Assembly (NCBI GenBank): GCA_016287765.1
Contig: JAEEWS010000011.1
Span: 1 to 64,000 of the forward strand
Origin: Lachnospiraceae bacterium
GTDB lineage: Bacteria; Bacillota_A; Clostridia; Lachnospirales; Lachnospiraceae
Length of the DNA stretch: 64,000 bases
Direction: 5' to 3'
Shown here: positions 14,923-23,311 of the stretch, in pieces
Layout: every line of letters begins with the position of its first letter
Numbering within the stretch: position 1 is the first letter of the stretch
Translations under genes and position numbers: made by a program
Notes under the pieces: model-generated
Seen by the model: the letters and a program-made list of their open reading frames with translations, nothing else
What the model was told of the DNA's origin: nothing
Databases searched by the model: none

Positions 14923-15884
14923 ACTGTCTCCTTCCAATTTGCCATATCATAACTGACCTTGGCTGTATAATAATGATCAATGGTTAGCGGTGCGTTGTAG
15001 ATGGTGGTAAGTAAGTACTGCTTGATGTTACGGATATCCGATGTTTGATTCTTGAAACAATCCAAGATGTATTCCATATGGCTTGAATCCAATTTCATAA
15101 ACTGTGCTTTTACAACCTCTGCTGGCTTATCCTCCCCGGATATCCGGATTGTCTTTGCCTTACTGTTAAGCACATCGACCATGATTTCAAGAATTTCATT
15201 AATCCTTCTGACTTCGTAAGGATTCCTTTGAGACAATATGTCTATTTCCAGCTTTTCTCTAAGATAATCCTCATATTGTTCTCGTAATCTCATCGAATCT
15301 TCCTTTTCCTGTGCCTGTACCACCTTTATCTTCGGAGATGCTGATTCCGCCGATAGATTGATTGGATTGGTATTAATAAAATCAGTGTTGTTATAATTAG
15401 TATTATTAGTGCATGATTTCCATGAGTCCGGACCTGTGATTATCACATTTCTAGATTCATGATTTTCATTAGTCTCAGAATCATGATATTCATGAGTCTG
15501 AATTATTCTTCTGTCAGGTCCATAGTCATGCAATCCGGTAGCAAAGTCCTTTACATAGATTTTTGTTGGCTTACCCTGACCTTGCTTTTGTCTTTCTATT
15601 AACCCGGCTTTATCTTCCAGCTCTTTTAACATCTTCGTTGCTTTCTGATTAGCACAGTGCATATCTGCCATAATCCTATCCAATTTGTAATAAATAAACA
15701 CTTTGCCATCTTCATCAAGCCATCCATTTTTTGCTGAAAGAGATGCTCTGTCCAGCATTAAGGAGTAGAGAATTTTAGATTCCATCGTTATTCCTGCAAA
15801 TTTTTCATCCGTAATCAAAATCTTAGGAATCTGATAAAAAGCAAATTGATCTGCCCCTCTGCCATAAAAATAATCAAAATCCAC
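14919..15884 (-). CDS. repA: Replication initiator RepA (RepA_N family)
   Basis: The 321-residue protein begins with a RepA_N winged-helix domain (FAFYQIPKILITDEKFAGIT, LYSLMLDRASLSAKNGWLDE, CANQKATKMLKELE, GLIERQKQGQGKP). It has a variable middle and a C-terminal DnaD-like region (ILEIMVDVLNSKAKTIRISG, LTTIYNAPLTIDHYY). I choose the GTG at 15884 because GGAGG stands seven bases before it and the family begins DFDYF. The middle contains three 21-bp dyad repeats, where RepA_N plasmids usually carry their origin. It heads the repA-parA-parB operon. Confidence 0.85.
   Translation of the reverse strand: MDFDYFYGRGADQFAFYQIPKILITDEKFAGITMESKILYSLMLDRASLSAKNGWLDEDGKVFIYYKLDRIMADMHCANQKATKMLKELEDKAGLIERQKQGQGKPTKIYVKDFATGLHDYGPDRRIIQTHEYHDSETNENHESRNVIITGPDSWKSCTNNTNYNNTDFINTNPINLSAESASPKIKVVQAQEKEDSMRLREQYEDYLREKLEIDILSQRNPYEVRRINEILEIMVDVLNSKAKTIRISGEDKPAEVVKAQFMKLDSSHMEYILDCFKNQTSDIRNIKQYLLTTIYNAPLTIDHYYTAKVSYDMANWKETV
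15408..15498 (+). repeat. Three 21-bp dyad repeats inside repA (candidate origin iterons)
   Basis: Copies lie at 15408-15428, 15454-15474 and 15478-15498. The shared pattern is TCATGATTTTCATGAGTC with two to four changes per copy. The last two are 24 bp apart. They fall in the poorly conserved middle of repA, which codes for repeated His-Glu/Asn residues there. A fourth copy in opposite orientation lies after parB. Confidence 0.65.
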
Positions 15885-15916
15885 TGGCGTTCCTCCTTTC
15901 TTAGATTTGGAATAAA

Positions 15917-15965
15917 ACAAAAAAAGACGCCTAACCCACAGGAAATGCTGTAAGTTAAGCGTCTT
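15917..15965 (-). terminator. Terminator/attenuator hairpin ahead of repA
   Basis: On the minus strand AAGACGC-TTAAC...GTTAG-GCGTCTT forms a long stem followed by seven T. It is only about 33 bases before the repA GTG. It either ends rlmD transcripts or attenuates repA. Confidence 0.7.
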
Positions 15966-16003
15966 CCGACGATTCTTATTTTGTTTATATCAGACATATT
16001 CAA

Positions 16004-16055
16004 GTAGTGCACTACTGTCACGACGTAGGCTCTATTTTTGCACCTACTGTCACGA
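16004..16055. repeat. Direct repeat CTACTGTCACGA x2 plus palindrome GTAGTGCACTAC
   Basis: The 12-bp repeats at 16012-16023 and 16044-16055 are 32 bp apart (about three helical turns), and the first overlaps a perfect 12-bp palindrome (16004-16015). The block lies between the repA leader and the rlmD end, where an element terminus or replication/excision-factor sites would be expected. Confidence 0.5.
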
Positions 16056-16169
16056 GTTCGACAGCTACAACTACCCGAATATACTTTTTCATGTGCTTTC
16101 CACGCTCAGAATAATCAGTCTTATCAAACGTGAAATGCTCGAAAAAGTGCGTAAATTCAAGGATTTCTA

Positions 16170-17516
16170 TTAGTTCACTCTTGTGAGCAACACTACAGTC
16201 TCCACATGCCCTGTCCTGCTAAACATATCCACGGGCCGGATGACCTTAAGGGCATATCCATTCTCGATGAGATACTTTACATCTCTAACCTGGGTTTCGG
16301 GATTGCAGGAAATGTACACGATGCGATCCGGAGCCGCAGTACACACTGCTTTCAGGAACTTTTCGTCGCTGCCGGATCTGGGCGGATCCATAAATATTAC
16401 ATCAGGATTTAATGTTTTTGCTTCCTTTTCAAGAAATTCTCCCGCATCTCCCTTCAAAAATTCTACATTAGTAATGCTGTTGATTTCGGCATTTTCCTTG
16501 GCATCTCTCACTGCATCCGGATTGATTTCCACACCGATCACCTTGCCGGCCTTTTTTGCTGCGATCAAAGAAATGGTCCCTATGCCCGAATAAGCGTCAA
16601 TTACTGTATCCGTGGAGCTGATATCACCCAAAACCACGGCAGCTTCATAAAGCTTCGCCGTCTGCCTCGGATTCACCTGATAAAAAGATTTCGGCGATAT
16701 CTTAAAGGTGCAGCCGCATAGCTCGTCCATGATGTATCCTTTTCCGTATATGACATTTTCTTTATTTCCGAGGATCATTCCCGTCTTTCCCGGATTTATG
16801 TTGTGAACTATAGTTTCTATACAAGGATGCTTCTTGATCAGAGTCTGTACAAATCGGGACTTGTCCTTAAACTCAGGAACTCCGGTTACAAGGACCAGCA
16901 TTACTTTTCCCGTCTTTTCTGCAACGCGGATATAGGCATGTCTCAAGACTCCCGTTTTAGTGTCCGGGTCGTAGCTTCTGGTACCTGTCAATCTCATCAG
17001 ATCCAATATTGTTTTAATTATTGAATTTGCAACAGAGTTCTGTATCAGACAATCACTGCAGTTGACCACTTTACGGGTGTTCTCCTCGTACATTCCAGCA
17101 ATCTGCCTGATCTCCCCTCTCCCTCTTTTTTCAAAGCTGAAGCTGGCATATATCTTGTTTCTGTAATGTTCAAAATTCTCATTTTTAATTATAGGAAGCT
17201 GCGTTACGTTCAAATCCTGATATAACTTTTTAACCTTATCACTTTTGAACTTTAACTCTGCTTCATAGGACATGTGCTGTAAATTACAGCCACCACACTT
17301 GTCGTATACAGGGCATTTCACTGCCACTCTATCCTTTGAAGGTTCAAGTATTTCAACAAGCCTTGCCCCGGTTCCTTCCTTCTTATATACAAGTTCTATT
17401 GTACATTTTTCTCCGGGTAAAACTCCGGCCACTTCAAACTTTGAATTGTTAAAGATCACCAGACCATTGCCTGATGGCAATAATTCCTTACATCTGACCG
17501 TATATTGTTTCGACAT
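16170..17516 (-). CDS. rlmD: RNA (uracil-C5)-methyltransferase, RlmD/RumA type
   Basis: The 448-residue protein has an N-terminal TRAM domain (MSKQYTVRCKELLPSGNGLV). The 4Fe-4S cysteines are CPVYDKCGGCNLQH plus a later Cys in VNCSDC. The SAM-dependent fold has VIDAYSGIGTISLIAAKKAG, the motif FMDPPRSG and the catalytic cysteine in YISCNPET. It transfers a methyl group from SAM to C5 of a uridine in 23S rRNA; the exact nucleotide is uncertain because Firmicutes have several paralogues. The C-terminus HVETVVLLTRVN is a known ICE insertion point, and mobile-element genes begin just after it. TAAGGAG precedes the start. Confidence 0.88.
   Translation of the reverse strand: MSKQYTVRCKELLPSGNGLVIFNNSKFEVAGVLPGEKCTIELVYKKEGTGARLVEILEPSKDRVAVKCPVYDKCGGCNLQHMSYEAELKFKSDKVKKLYQDLNVTQLPIIKNENFEHYRNKIYASFSFEKRGRGEIRQIAGMYEENTRKVVNCSDCLIQNSVANSIIKTILDLMRLTGTRSYDPDTKTGVLRHAYIRVAEKTGKVMLVLVTGVPEFKDKSRFVQTLIKKHPCIETIVHNINPGKTGMILGNKENVIYGKGYIMDELCGCTFKISPKSFYQVNPRQTAKLYEAAVVLGDISSTDTVIDAYSGIGTISLIAAKKAGKVIGVEINPDAVRDAKENAEINSITNVEFLKGDAGEFLEKEAKTLNPDVIFMDPPRSGSDEKFLKAVCTAAPDRIVYISCNPETQVRDVKYLIENGYALKVIRPVDMFSRTGHVETVVLLTRVN
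16192..16202 (-). other. Candidate right attachment-site core in the rlmD 3' end
   Basis: GAGACTGTAGT encodes E-T-V-V in the last dozen codons of the methyltransferase gene and recurs exactly at 263-273. ICEs that use this gene keep the reading frame intact at one end. Confidence 0.35.
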
Positions 17517-17605
17517 GGCAAAACTCCTTATTATAAGTATTTATAGGTTAAAACATTTTAACCCCACTTATTTTCAATTTTTTAGTATACAACAAAAACT
17601 TACAC

Positions 17606-17634
17606 TTGACTACTTTAACGGATTGAATTATGAT
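17606..17634 (+). promoter_or_regulatory. Promoter of the metY-like gene
   Basis: TTGACT and TATGAT are 17 bases apart, with a predicted start near 17641 and an AAAGGAG site before the ATG. The leader is too short for a SAM riboswitch or T-box, and none is seen. Confidence 0.7.
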
Positions 17635-17665
17635 ACACTGAAATGATTTTTCAAAGGAGAAAACT

Positions 17666-18955
17666 ATGGCTAAGTACAAGATTAATACCACATGTGTACA
17701 AGGCGGATACACTCCCGGAAACGGAGAGCCCCGTCAGATCCCTATCGTTCAGAGCACCACTTTCAAATATAACACCAGCGAAGACATGGGAAAGCTCTTC
17801 GATCTTGAAGCAAGCGGCTATTTCTATACAAGACTTCAAAACCCTACCAATGACTTCGTAGCAGCCAAGATCTGCGAGCTTGAAGGCGGTACGGCAGCAA
17901 TGCTCACTTCCTCCGGTCAGGCAGCAAACTTCTTCGCTGTTTTCAATATCGCATCCTGCGGAGATCACGTAGTTGCCTCCTCCTCCATCTACGGCGGAAC
18001 CTTCAACCTCTTTGCCGTAACCATGAAGAAGATGGGCATAGATTTCACCTTCGTTGCTCCCGACTGCACAGATGAAGAATTAAATGCAGCTTTTCAGCCC
18101 AACACTAAGGCTGTATTCGGTGAGACCATTGCAAATCCCGCACTTACTGTTCTTGACATCGAGCAGTGGGCAAAAGCATCTCACGCTCACGGCGTTCCTT
18201 TTATTATCGATAACACCTTCGCTACACCTGTTAACTGCCGTCCCATCGAATGGGGTGCAGACATCGTAACCCATTCCACCACTAAGTACATGGACGGTCA
18301 CGGCGCAGCTGTAGGCGGATGCATCGTAGATTCCGGAAAGTTTGACTGGATGGCTCATGCCGACAAATTCCCCGGTCTCTGCACCCCCGATGATTCCTAC
18401 CATGGCATCACCTATGCCACCAAGTTCGGCAATGCAGGCGCCTTCATCACCAAGGCTACCGCTCAGCTCATGCGTGACTTTGGTTCCATTCAGTCTCCTC
18501 AGAATGCTTTCATCCTTAACCTGGGCCTTGAAAGCCTTCATGTTCGTATGGCAAGGCATTGCGAAAACGGTCAGGCAGTGGCTGAATTCCTTTCCAAGCA
18601 TCCCAAGATCGAGTACGTTAACTATTGCGGACTTCCCGGGGACAAGTACCACAAGGTGGCTGAAAAGTACCTTCCCAACGGTTCCTGCGGCGTTGTAAGC
18701 TTCGGCCTTAAGGGCGGACGTAAAGCAGCCGAAGTCTTCATGAAGAACCTTAAACTGGCTGCCATCGAAACCCACGTAGCCGACGCAAGAAGCTGCTGTC
18801 TCCATCCCGCCAATGCCACCCATCGTCAGATGAACGACGAACAGTTGGCTGCCTGCGGTATCCTTCCCAATCTGGTTCGTTTCTCCTGCGGCCTTGAGGA
18901 TAAGGAAGATCTGATCGCAGATATCAGTCAGGCTCTTGACAAAGTACAGGATTAG
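17666..18955 (+). CDS. metY: O-acetylhomoserine sulfhydrylase-type PLP enzyme
   Basis: The 429 residues match the Cys/Met-metabolism PLP family: the N-terminus has TTCVQGGYTPGNGEPRQIPI, the phosphate-binding loop LTSSGQAANFFA follows, and the PLP lysine is in HSTTKYMDGHGAAVGG. The length and the insert YATKFGNAGAFITK place it with O-acetylhomoserine aminocarboxypropyltransferases (homocysteine from O-acetylhomoserine and sulfide) rather than the shorter (~380) cystathionine enzymes. A methionine gamma-lyase activity cannot be excluded. It is monocistronic, with its own promoter and terminator. Confidence 0.85.
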   Translation: MAKYKINTTCVQGGYTPGNGEPRQIPIVQSTTFKYNTSEDMGKLFDLEASGYFYTRLQNPTNDFVAAKICELEGGTAAMLTSSGQAANFFAVFNIASCGDHVVASSSIYGGTFNLFAVTMKKMGIDFTFVAPDCTDEELNAAFQPNTKAVFGETIANPALTVLDIEQWAKASHAHGVPFIIDNTFATPVNCRPIEWGADIVTHSTTKYMDGHGAAVGGCIVDSGKFDWMAHADKFPGLCTPDDSYHGITYATKFGNAGAFITKATAQLMRDFGSIQSPQNAFILNLGLESLHVRMARHCENGQAVAEFLSKHPKIEYVNYCGLPGDKYHKVAEKYLPNGSCGVVSFGLKGGRKAAEVFMKNLKLAAIETHVADARSCCLHPANATHRQMNDEQLAACGILPNLVRFSCGLEDKEDLIADISQALDKVQD

Positions 18956-19023
18956 TCAAATCCTGATTTAACCGTGTCAAATGCGCTGTATCAAAGGCTT
19001 TCAGCCAAAATCATAAAATTACC

Positions 19024-19054
19024 AAAGACGGTTCTTTTCGAACCGTCTTTTTTT
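19024..19054 (+). terminator. Bidirectional terminator between metY and the radical SAM gene
   Basis: AAAGACGGTTC and GAACCGTCTTT pair around TTTTC, with a T run on the plus strand and A residues on the other side. It serves two convergent genes. Confidence 0.85.
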
Positions 19055-19099
19055 ATCTTCCGTTTCTTCTATTCTTAACTTTTACATTTTTATACCCTG

Positions 19100-20401
19100 C
19101 TATTCATTACCTTCCCAGGCATATATCTTCTCAACGGGCAAATATTTTCCCAGTTCTTCTTTTGCAAACTCCACCATCTCTTTTGACAGATCTCCGTAAT
19201 GGCAGGCTCCGTTTTCCGTTATGTATGGAAACTGTGTCACGGGACTCAACTCATTTGCGTCCCTCATTCTTTTCAACAGCTTGTTTGAAATTCTAAATAC
19301 TCCTATGCTCGCATCAACAATATCTTCCGCAGAAATGGAATTAAATACAATTCTAAATAATTGTATATACGATTCTTTCCATCCCGGATGAAATATCATT
19401 GGATCAAAGCATAGCCTTACGGGAAAGCCTGCATCCTTTGCAGCCCTTAAAGCATCCAGTCTTTTTTCAACAGCCGGAAGTCCGACTTCCGCAAAACTTG
19501 TCACCTCTTTGGGTGAAATTGTCCACGCAAAAATGATATTGTCAGTATTTTCCGTAATATAATCTGTTTTTAACTTTTTATATTCCTTAAATATGGAAGA
19601 ATTTCCGCTTTTAGTTCTTATTTCCACCTTAAGCTTCGGTCTCTTCTGTGCATAACTTACCCATTTTTCCACATAGTGTAGTTTTGACTCCATTGCCAAA
19701 AGATCTGTATCGTAGGAAATACACACATACACAGGAAACTTCTCCAGTAATCTGTCCAGTTCCTCAAAGTAATCCTCGAGATTTATAAAATATACCGGGT
19801 AACCACAGGGATAAAGCCCCTGAAGGAAGCAGTAATCACAGTCAAAGATACAGTTCTTCACACAGGAAGCATAATAAAAATGTTCATTTCCGAAGCTCTG
19901 GCAAAAGGGAGCTCCCGAATAAACCATAGCATCTTTGTTCCTCGCTACAATAAAATTTCCGCTGTGCTTTTCTTTCTTGAAATCATGGCCTTTGGCATTA
20001 AATATATCCTTATAATGTCTGATGGGTATCACTTTATCGGAGCTTTTATAAAGTTCAACTGCCCTCGGGTCATCCATGATATCCTCTTCCACCCAGGCAG
20101 TGATCTCTCTTTTATCCCCTGTCCCGCCGGAAGATCCCGCTTCGGATCTTTTCGGCACCGTCTCCTTTATCGCCCTGTCCCTTAAAGCCTCCAGCAGTTT
20201 CTTCGTCTCATTCTTGCTGACTGTCGTATCTTCCTTTATTTGATCACGACAAAAATCCGCCATAAAGCTTTCAACGTCGGTATTATTAACCATCAGAAAT
20301 TTTAGTATCTGATCCAGTTCCGTTTCCATTTGAAAGCTCAGACGGACATTTCGTTTAAATTCTTCTTTTATTCTGTTTAACTCAGCATCAAAAACCGACA
20401 C
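19100..20401 (-). CDS. Spore-photoproduct-lyase-family radical SAM protein
   Basis: The cluster motif is SCVKNCIFDCDYCFLQG, with the C-x3-C-x3-C-x2-C spacing of SplB-type enzymes. It is followed by YINLEDYFEELDRLL and later strands VEIRTKSGN and ICFDPMIFHPGWKESY-like FDPMIFHPGWKE, as in SPL. The N-terminal ~130 residues (helical, ending in a basic linker) are an addition not needed for catalysis. Family members repair the thymine-thymine spore photoproduct, but many non-sporulating Clostridia carry related proteins of unknown substrate. It lies 12 bases after rmlC in the same direction, so it is probably co-transcribed with the dTDP-rhamnose genes. Confidence 0.75.
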   Translation of the reverse strand: MSVFDAELNRIKEEFKRNVRLSFQMETELDQILKFLMVNNTDVESFMADFCRDQIKEDTTVSKNETKKLLEALRDRAIKETVPKRSEAGSSGGTGDKREITAWVEEDIMDDPRAVELYKSSDKVIPIRHYKDIFNAKGHDFKKEKHSGNFIVARNKDAMVYSGAPFCQSFGNEHFYYASCVKNCIFDCDYCFLQGLYPCGYPVYFINLEDYFEELDRLLEKFPVYVCISYDTDLLAMESKLHYVEKWVSYAQKRPKLKVEIRTKSGNSSIFKEYKKLKTDYITENTDNIIFAWTISPKEVTSFAEVGLPAVEKRLDALRAAKDAGFPVRLCFDPMIFHPGWKESYIQLFRIVFNSISAEDIVDASIGVFRISNKLLKRMRDANELSPVTQFPYITENGACHYGDLSKEMVEFAKEELGKYLPVEKIYAWEGNE

Positions 20402-20413
20402 TTTTAAACCTTC

Positions 20414-21058
20414 CTAAAATAATTTAAGGCTAAGGATCTCCTTGAGCCCCGGCCAGTTCTCATCTCTTGCGTTTAAAACAATGGGAGAACCATCCACTTT
20501 ATATCCTTCCGCCTTACCGTTGCCCTTGTATTCCCCCTCGACCTTAGGCCATTTAATGCCTATCTCAGGATCATTCCAGCAAACTCCGCCCTCTCCCTGA
20601 GGATAGTAATAATCATCGCATTTATAGCAGATCTCGGCAATATCCGATAATACCAGATAACCGTGAGCAAAGCCCTTGGGAATATATAACTGTTTTCCGT
20701 TCTCGGCAGAAAGCAACTCTCCGTACCATTTTCCGCAGGTTTTACTGTCCTGTCTCAGATCCACCGCCACATCAAAAACCTCCCCTTTAATAGCTCTTAA
20801 AAGCTTGGCCTGAGTTTTCTCTTTTTGAAAATGCAGCCCTCTCAGCACGCCCTTTGTGCTCCGCGCCTGATTGTCCTGAACAAACACCGTATTGATGCCG
20901 GCTTCGGCAAGATCCCTGTAATTATAGGTTTCCGAAAAGCATCCTCTGCTGTCGCCATGGACCACAGGCGTGATCACGCACAATCCTTCTATTCCGCCCG
21001 CATTCTTTAAAACATCTACCTGTCCCATGTATTTCTCCGTTCCAATGCCCTTCAGCAT
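20414..21058 (-). CDS. rfbC: dTDP-4-dehydrorhamnose 3,5-epimerase
   Basis: The cupin-fold epimerase motifs are present: GDSRGCFSETYNYRDLAEAG, FVQDNQARSTKGVLRGLHFQ with the catalytic His, then DVAVDLRQDSKTCGKWYGEL, and IPKGFAHGYLVLSD. It converts dTDP-4-keto-6-deoxyglucose to the L-lyxo form before reduction. At 214 residues it is slightly longer than the usual 180-190. It lies three bases after rmlD in a compact operon. Confidence 0.92.
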   Translation of the reverse strand: MLKGIGTEKYMGQVDVLKNAGGIEGLCVITPVVHGDSRGCFSETYNYRDLAEAGINTVFVQDNQARSTKGVLRGLHFQKEKTQAKLLRAIKGEVFDVAVDLRQDSKTCGKWYGELLSAENGKQLYIPKGFAHGYLVLSDIAEICYKCDDYYYPQGEGGVCWNDPEIGIKWPKVEGEYKGNGKAEGYKVDGSPIVLNARDENWPGLKEILSLKLF

Positions 21059-21061
21059 TCT

Positions 21062-21985
21062 TTATCTGTCATATTCTTTCATTTCTTTAAGATATCTTCC
21101 CAAAGCGTCCTTCCAGTCCGGAAGCGGCTTAAAGCCCTCCCTCGCCAGCTTGCTCTTGTCAAGCCGTCCGTTAAGGGGTCTTTCTGCACCGTTTCCGCCG
21201 TATTCTGCAGTGGTCACGGGGATCACCTTCGTCTTCAGCCCGTATTGTCTGTAGATCTCTCTGCAAAAATCGTATCTGGAAACATATTCTCCTTCATTAA
21301 CGCCATGATAGACGCCGTACCTGTCCCGCTCTGCCATGTCCAGCAGAAGTCGCGCCAGATCCTTCATGTAAGTGGGATTCCCCACCTGATCGTTGACCAC
21401 TCTCACTTCATCATGGGTCTTTCCCACGTTCAGCATGATCCTGACAAAATTATTCCCGTTTATCCCGAAGCCCCAGGCGATCCGCACGATATAGTATTTA
21501 TCCAGTATCTCCCGAACCACTCTTTCGCCCTCGGCCTTTGTCCGCCCGTATACATTAAGCGCTCCGGAAGGCTCGGTTTCCGCGGTCCTCGGCTGATCTC
21601 CGCTGCCGTCAAAAACATACTCCGTGCTCACATAGATCAGCTTGCAGCCCAGTTTCCTGCATGCCCTCGCAATATTTGCGGTTCCGCCCACATTCACTTC
21701 CTCCACCCTGGCACGATTTTCCGGCTTTTCTGCCGCATCCACCGCGCTCCAGGCCGCACAATGTATCACCGCATCGGGCTTTTCCCTCTCCAGCACCTCA
21801 TTAACTGCCTTTTCGTCTGTAATGTCCAGACAGACATATGCTTTCCCGACCCTACCGTCATCGTCGGCCACTCCGTTATAGGCTTCCTTGGTACCGCAAC
21901 CTGTTCCTTCGTAGCCCCGCTTAAATATTTCCTTCATGACGTCATGGCCAAGCATTCCGTTAACACCCGTGACAAACAGTTTCAA
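21062..21985 (-). CDS. rfbD: dTDP-4-dehydrorhamnose reductase
   Basis: The short-chain-dehydrogenase fold is shown by FVTGVNGMLGHDVMKEIF at the N-terminus and VIHCAAWSAVDAAEKPENRA, and the active-site Y-x-x-x-K in VYGRTKAEGER. It reduces dTDP-4-keto-L-rhamnose with NAD(P)H, the last step of dTDP-rhamnose synthesis. The gene lies between rmlB and rmlC with one- and three-base gaps. The region 85-95 bears an unusual insertion relative to short RmlD enzymes. Confidence 0.92.
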   Translation of the reverse strand: MKLFVTGVNGMLGHDVMKEIFKRGYEGTGCGTKEAYNGVADDDGRVGKAYVCLDITDEKAVNEVLEREKPDAVIHCAAWSAVDAAEKPENRARVEEVNVGGTANIARACRKLGCKLIYVSTEYVFDGSGDQPRTAETEPSGALNVYGRTKAEGERVVREILDKYYIVRIAWGFGINGNNFVRIMLNVGKTHDEVRVVNDQVGNPTYMKDLARLLLDMAERDRYGVYHGVNEGEYVSRYDFCREIYRQYGLKTKVIPVTTAEYGGNGAERPLNGRLDKSKLAREGFKPLPDWKDALGRYLKEMKEYDR

Positions 21986-21986
21986 A

Positions 21987-23069
21987 TCAGTTCTCCTTTA
22001 ACACCCCGCGACGTCCGTACATGTCTGAATAGTATTTGGTGTAATCGCCGCTGGTAACATTCTTAAGCCAGTCTTCGTTATTTATATACCAGTCGATGGT
22101 CTTAATGATACCTTTTTCAAAGCAGGTCTCGGGATACCATCCCAGTTCGTTTTTGATCTTCTCGGGATCGATGGCGTATCTCACATCATGCCCCGGTCTG
22201 TCCTCCACATGAGCGATAAGCCCCTCGTTTATCCCCGGATCATGAAGTTTCTCGCTGAGCTCTCTGATCACGGTTTCAACAATAAACAGATTTGTCTTTT
22301 CGTTGTGACCTCCGATATTGTACACTTCTCCCACTCTTCCGTTAAAGAGCACCATATCTATCGCTTTGCAGTGATCCTCCGTAAAAAGCCAGTCCCTGAT
22401 CTGCTGTCCGTCACCATAGATGGGCAGTTTCTCATGCTTTCTCGCATTGTTGATCATTAACGGTATCAACTTCTCCGGGAACTGATAAGGTCCGTAGTTA
22501 TTGGAGCATCTGGTGATGTTCACAGGCATCTTATAGGTATCAAAAAATGCCTTCACAAACAGATCCGCCGAAGCCTTGGATGAACTGTAGGGACTGTGGG
22601 GTGAAAGAGGTGTGGTCTCGGTGAAATAGCCTTCCTTTCCGAGGCAGCCGTACACTTCATCCGTTCCCACCTGCAGGAACTTCTTCCCGCTCTTCCATTT
22701 GCGTGTGACAGTATCAAACCAGGCGTCCTTTGCCCTTTGCAGCATGTTCACAACGCCCTTCACATTGGTCTCCACAAAGACCTCGGGATTCAAAATGGAT
22801 CTGTCCACATGGGACTCTCCCGCAAAATTCACGATAAAGTCAGGATCGTACTCTTCCATAAGAGAAGCCACCAGCTCCTTATCACAAATGTCCCCCTTCA
22901 CAAATATATGCCTGGGATCATTTTCAATGCTCTTGAGGTTTTCCAGATTTCCCGCATAGGTCAGCTTATCCAGATTGATGATCTTAATATCCTCATATTT
23001 ATTCAACATATAATGCACAAAATTGCTTCCGATGAATCCTGCGCATCCGGTTACCAAATATACAGCCAT
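21987..23069 (-). CDS. rfbB: dTDP-glucose 4,6-dehydratase
   Basis: The Rossmann motif VTGCAGFIGSNFVHYML, the DEVYG loop (VGTDEVYGCLG), the catalytic YSSSKASADLF and CSNNYGPYQFPEKLIPLMI identify RmlB. I start it at the ATG at 23069 (MAVYLV); a TTG at 23081 with AAAGGA just upstream would add four residues. It begins the rmlB-rmlD-rmlC-SPL operon. The thymidylyltransferase RmlA is not in the window, so dTDP-glucose must come from a gene elsewhere. Confidence 0.92.
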   Translation of the reverse strand: MAVYLVTGCAGFIGSNFVHYMLNKYEDIKIINLDKLTYAGNLENLKSIENDPRHIFVKGDICDKELVASLMEEYDPDFIVNFAGESHVDRSILNPEVFVETNVKGVVNMLQRAKDAWFDTVTRKWKSGKKFLQVGTDEVYGCLGKEGYFTETTPLSPHSPYSSSKASADLFVKAFFDTYKMPVNITRCSNNYGPYQFPEKLIPLMINNARKHEKLPIYGDGQQIRDWLFTEDHCKAIDMVLFNGRVGEVYNIGGHNEKTNLFIVETVIRELSEKLHDPGINEGLIAHVEDRPGHDVRYAIDPEKIKNELGWYPETCFEKGIIKTIDWYINNEDWLKNVTSGDYTKYYSDMYGRRGVLKEN

Positions 23070-23217
23070 ATCTTTTCTCAATATCCTTTCGGTTTTATGA
23101 TCTTATAATCTCGGCTATCCGCCCCAATTTACCGTTATATTTTAAACTTCCGCGACAAGACCGTCAACAACAATTGACGCCTTATTCAAAAAAAATGGGC
23201 AGGCTTTGATCATACTA

Positions 23218-23276
23218 TTGACAACAGAGAAAAAGATGCTATTATATAAATGAACATTTGAGCGATTGTTCAAATG
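23218..23276 (+). promoter_or_regulatory. Promoter and ArsR/SmtB-type operator of the metal ATPase operon
   Basis: TTGACA (23218-23223) and TATTAT (23240-23245) are 16 bases apart. Directly downstream CATTTGA and TCAAATG (23255-23276) form a dyad within a wider TGAACA...TGTTCA pattern, the kind bound by zinc-sensing CzrA/SmtB repressors. The cognate repressor is probably the ArsR protein at 25591. Confidence 0.65.
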
Positions 23277-23311
23277 ATAATTCAACTGATTACCCCGGAG
23301 GGATTTTAGAT

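Noticed and set aside
18080..18823. Long antisense frame of 247 residues across metY
   Set aside because: It has no ribosome-binding site, lies wholly within a conserved gene and mirrors its codon bias.
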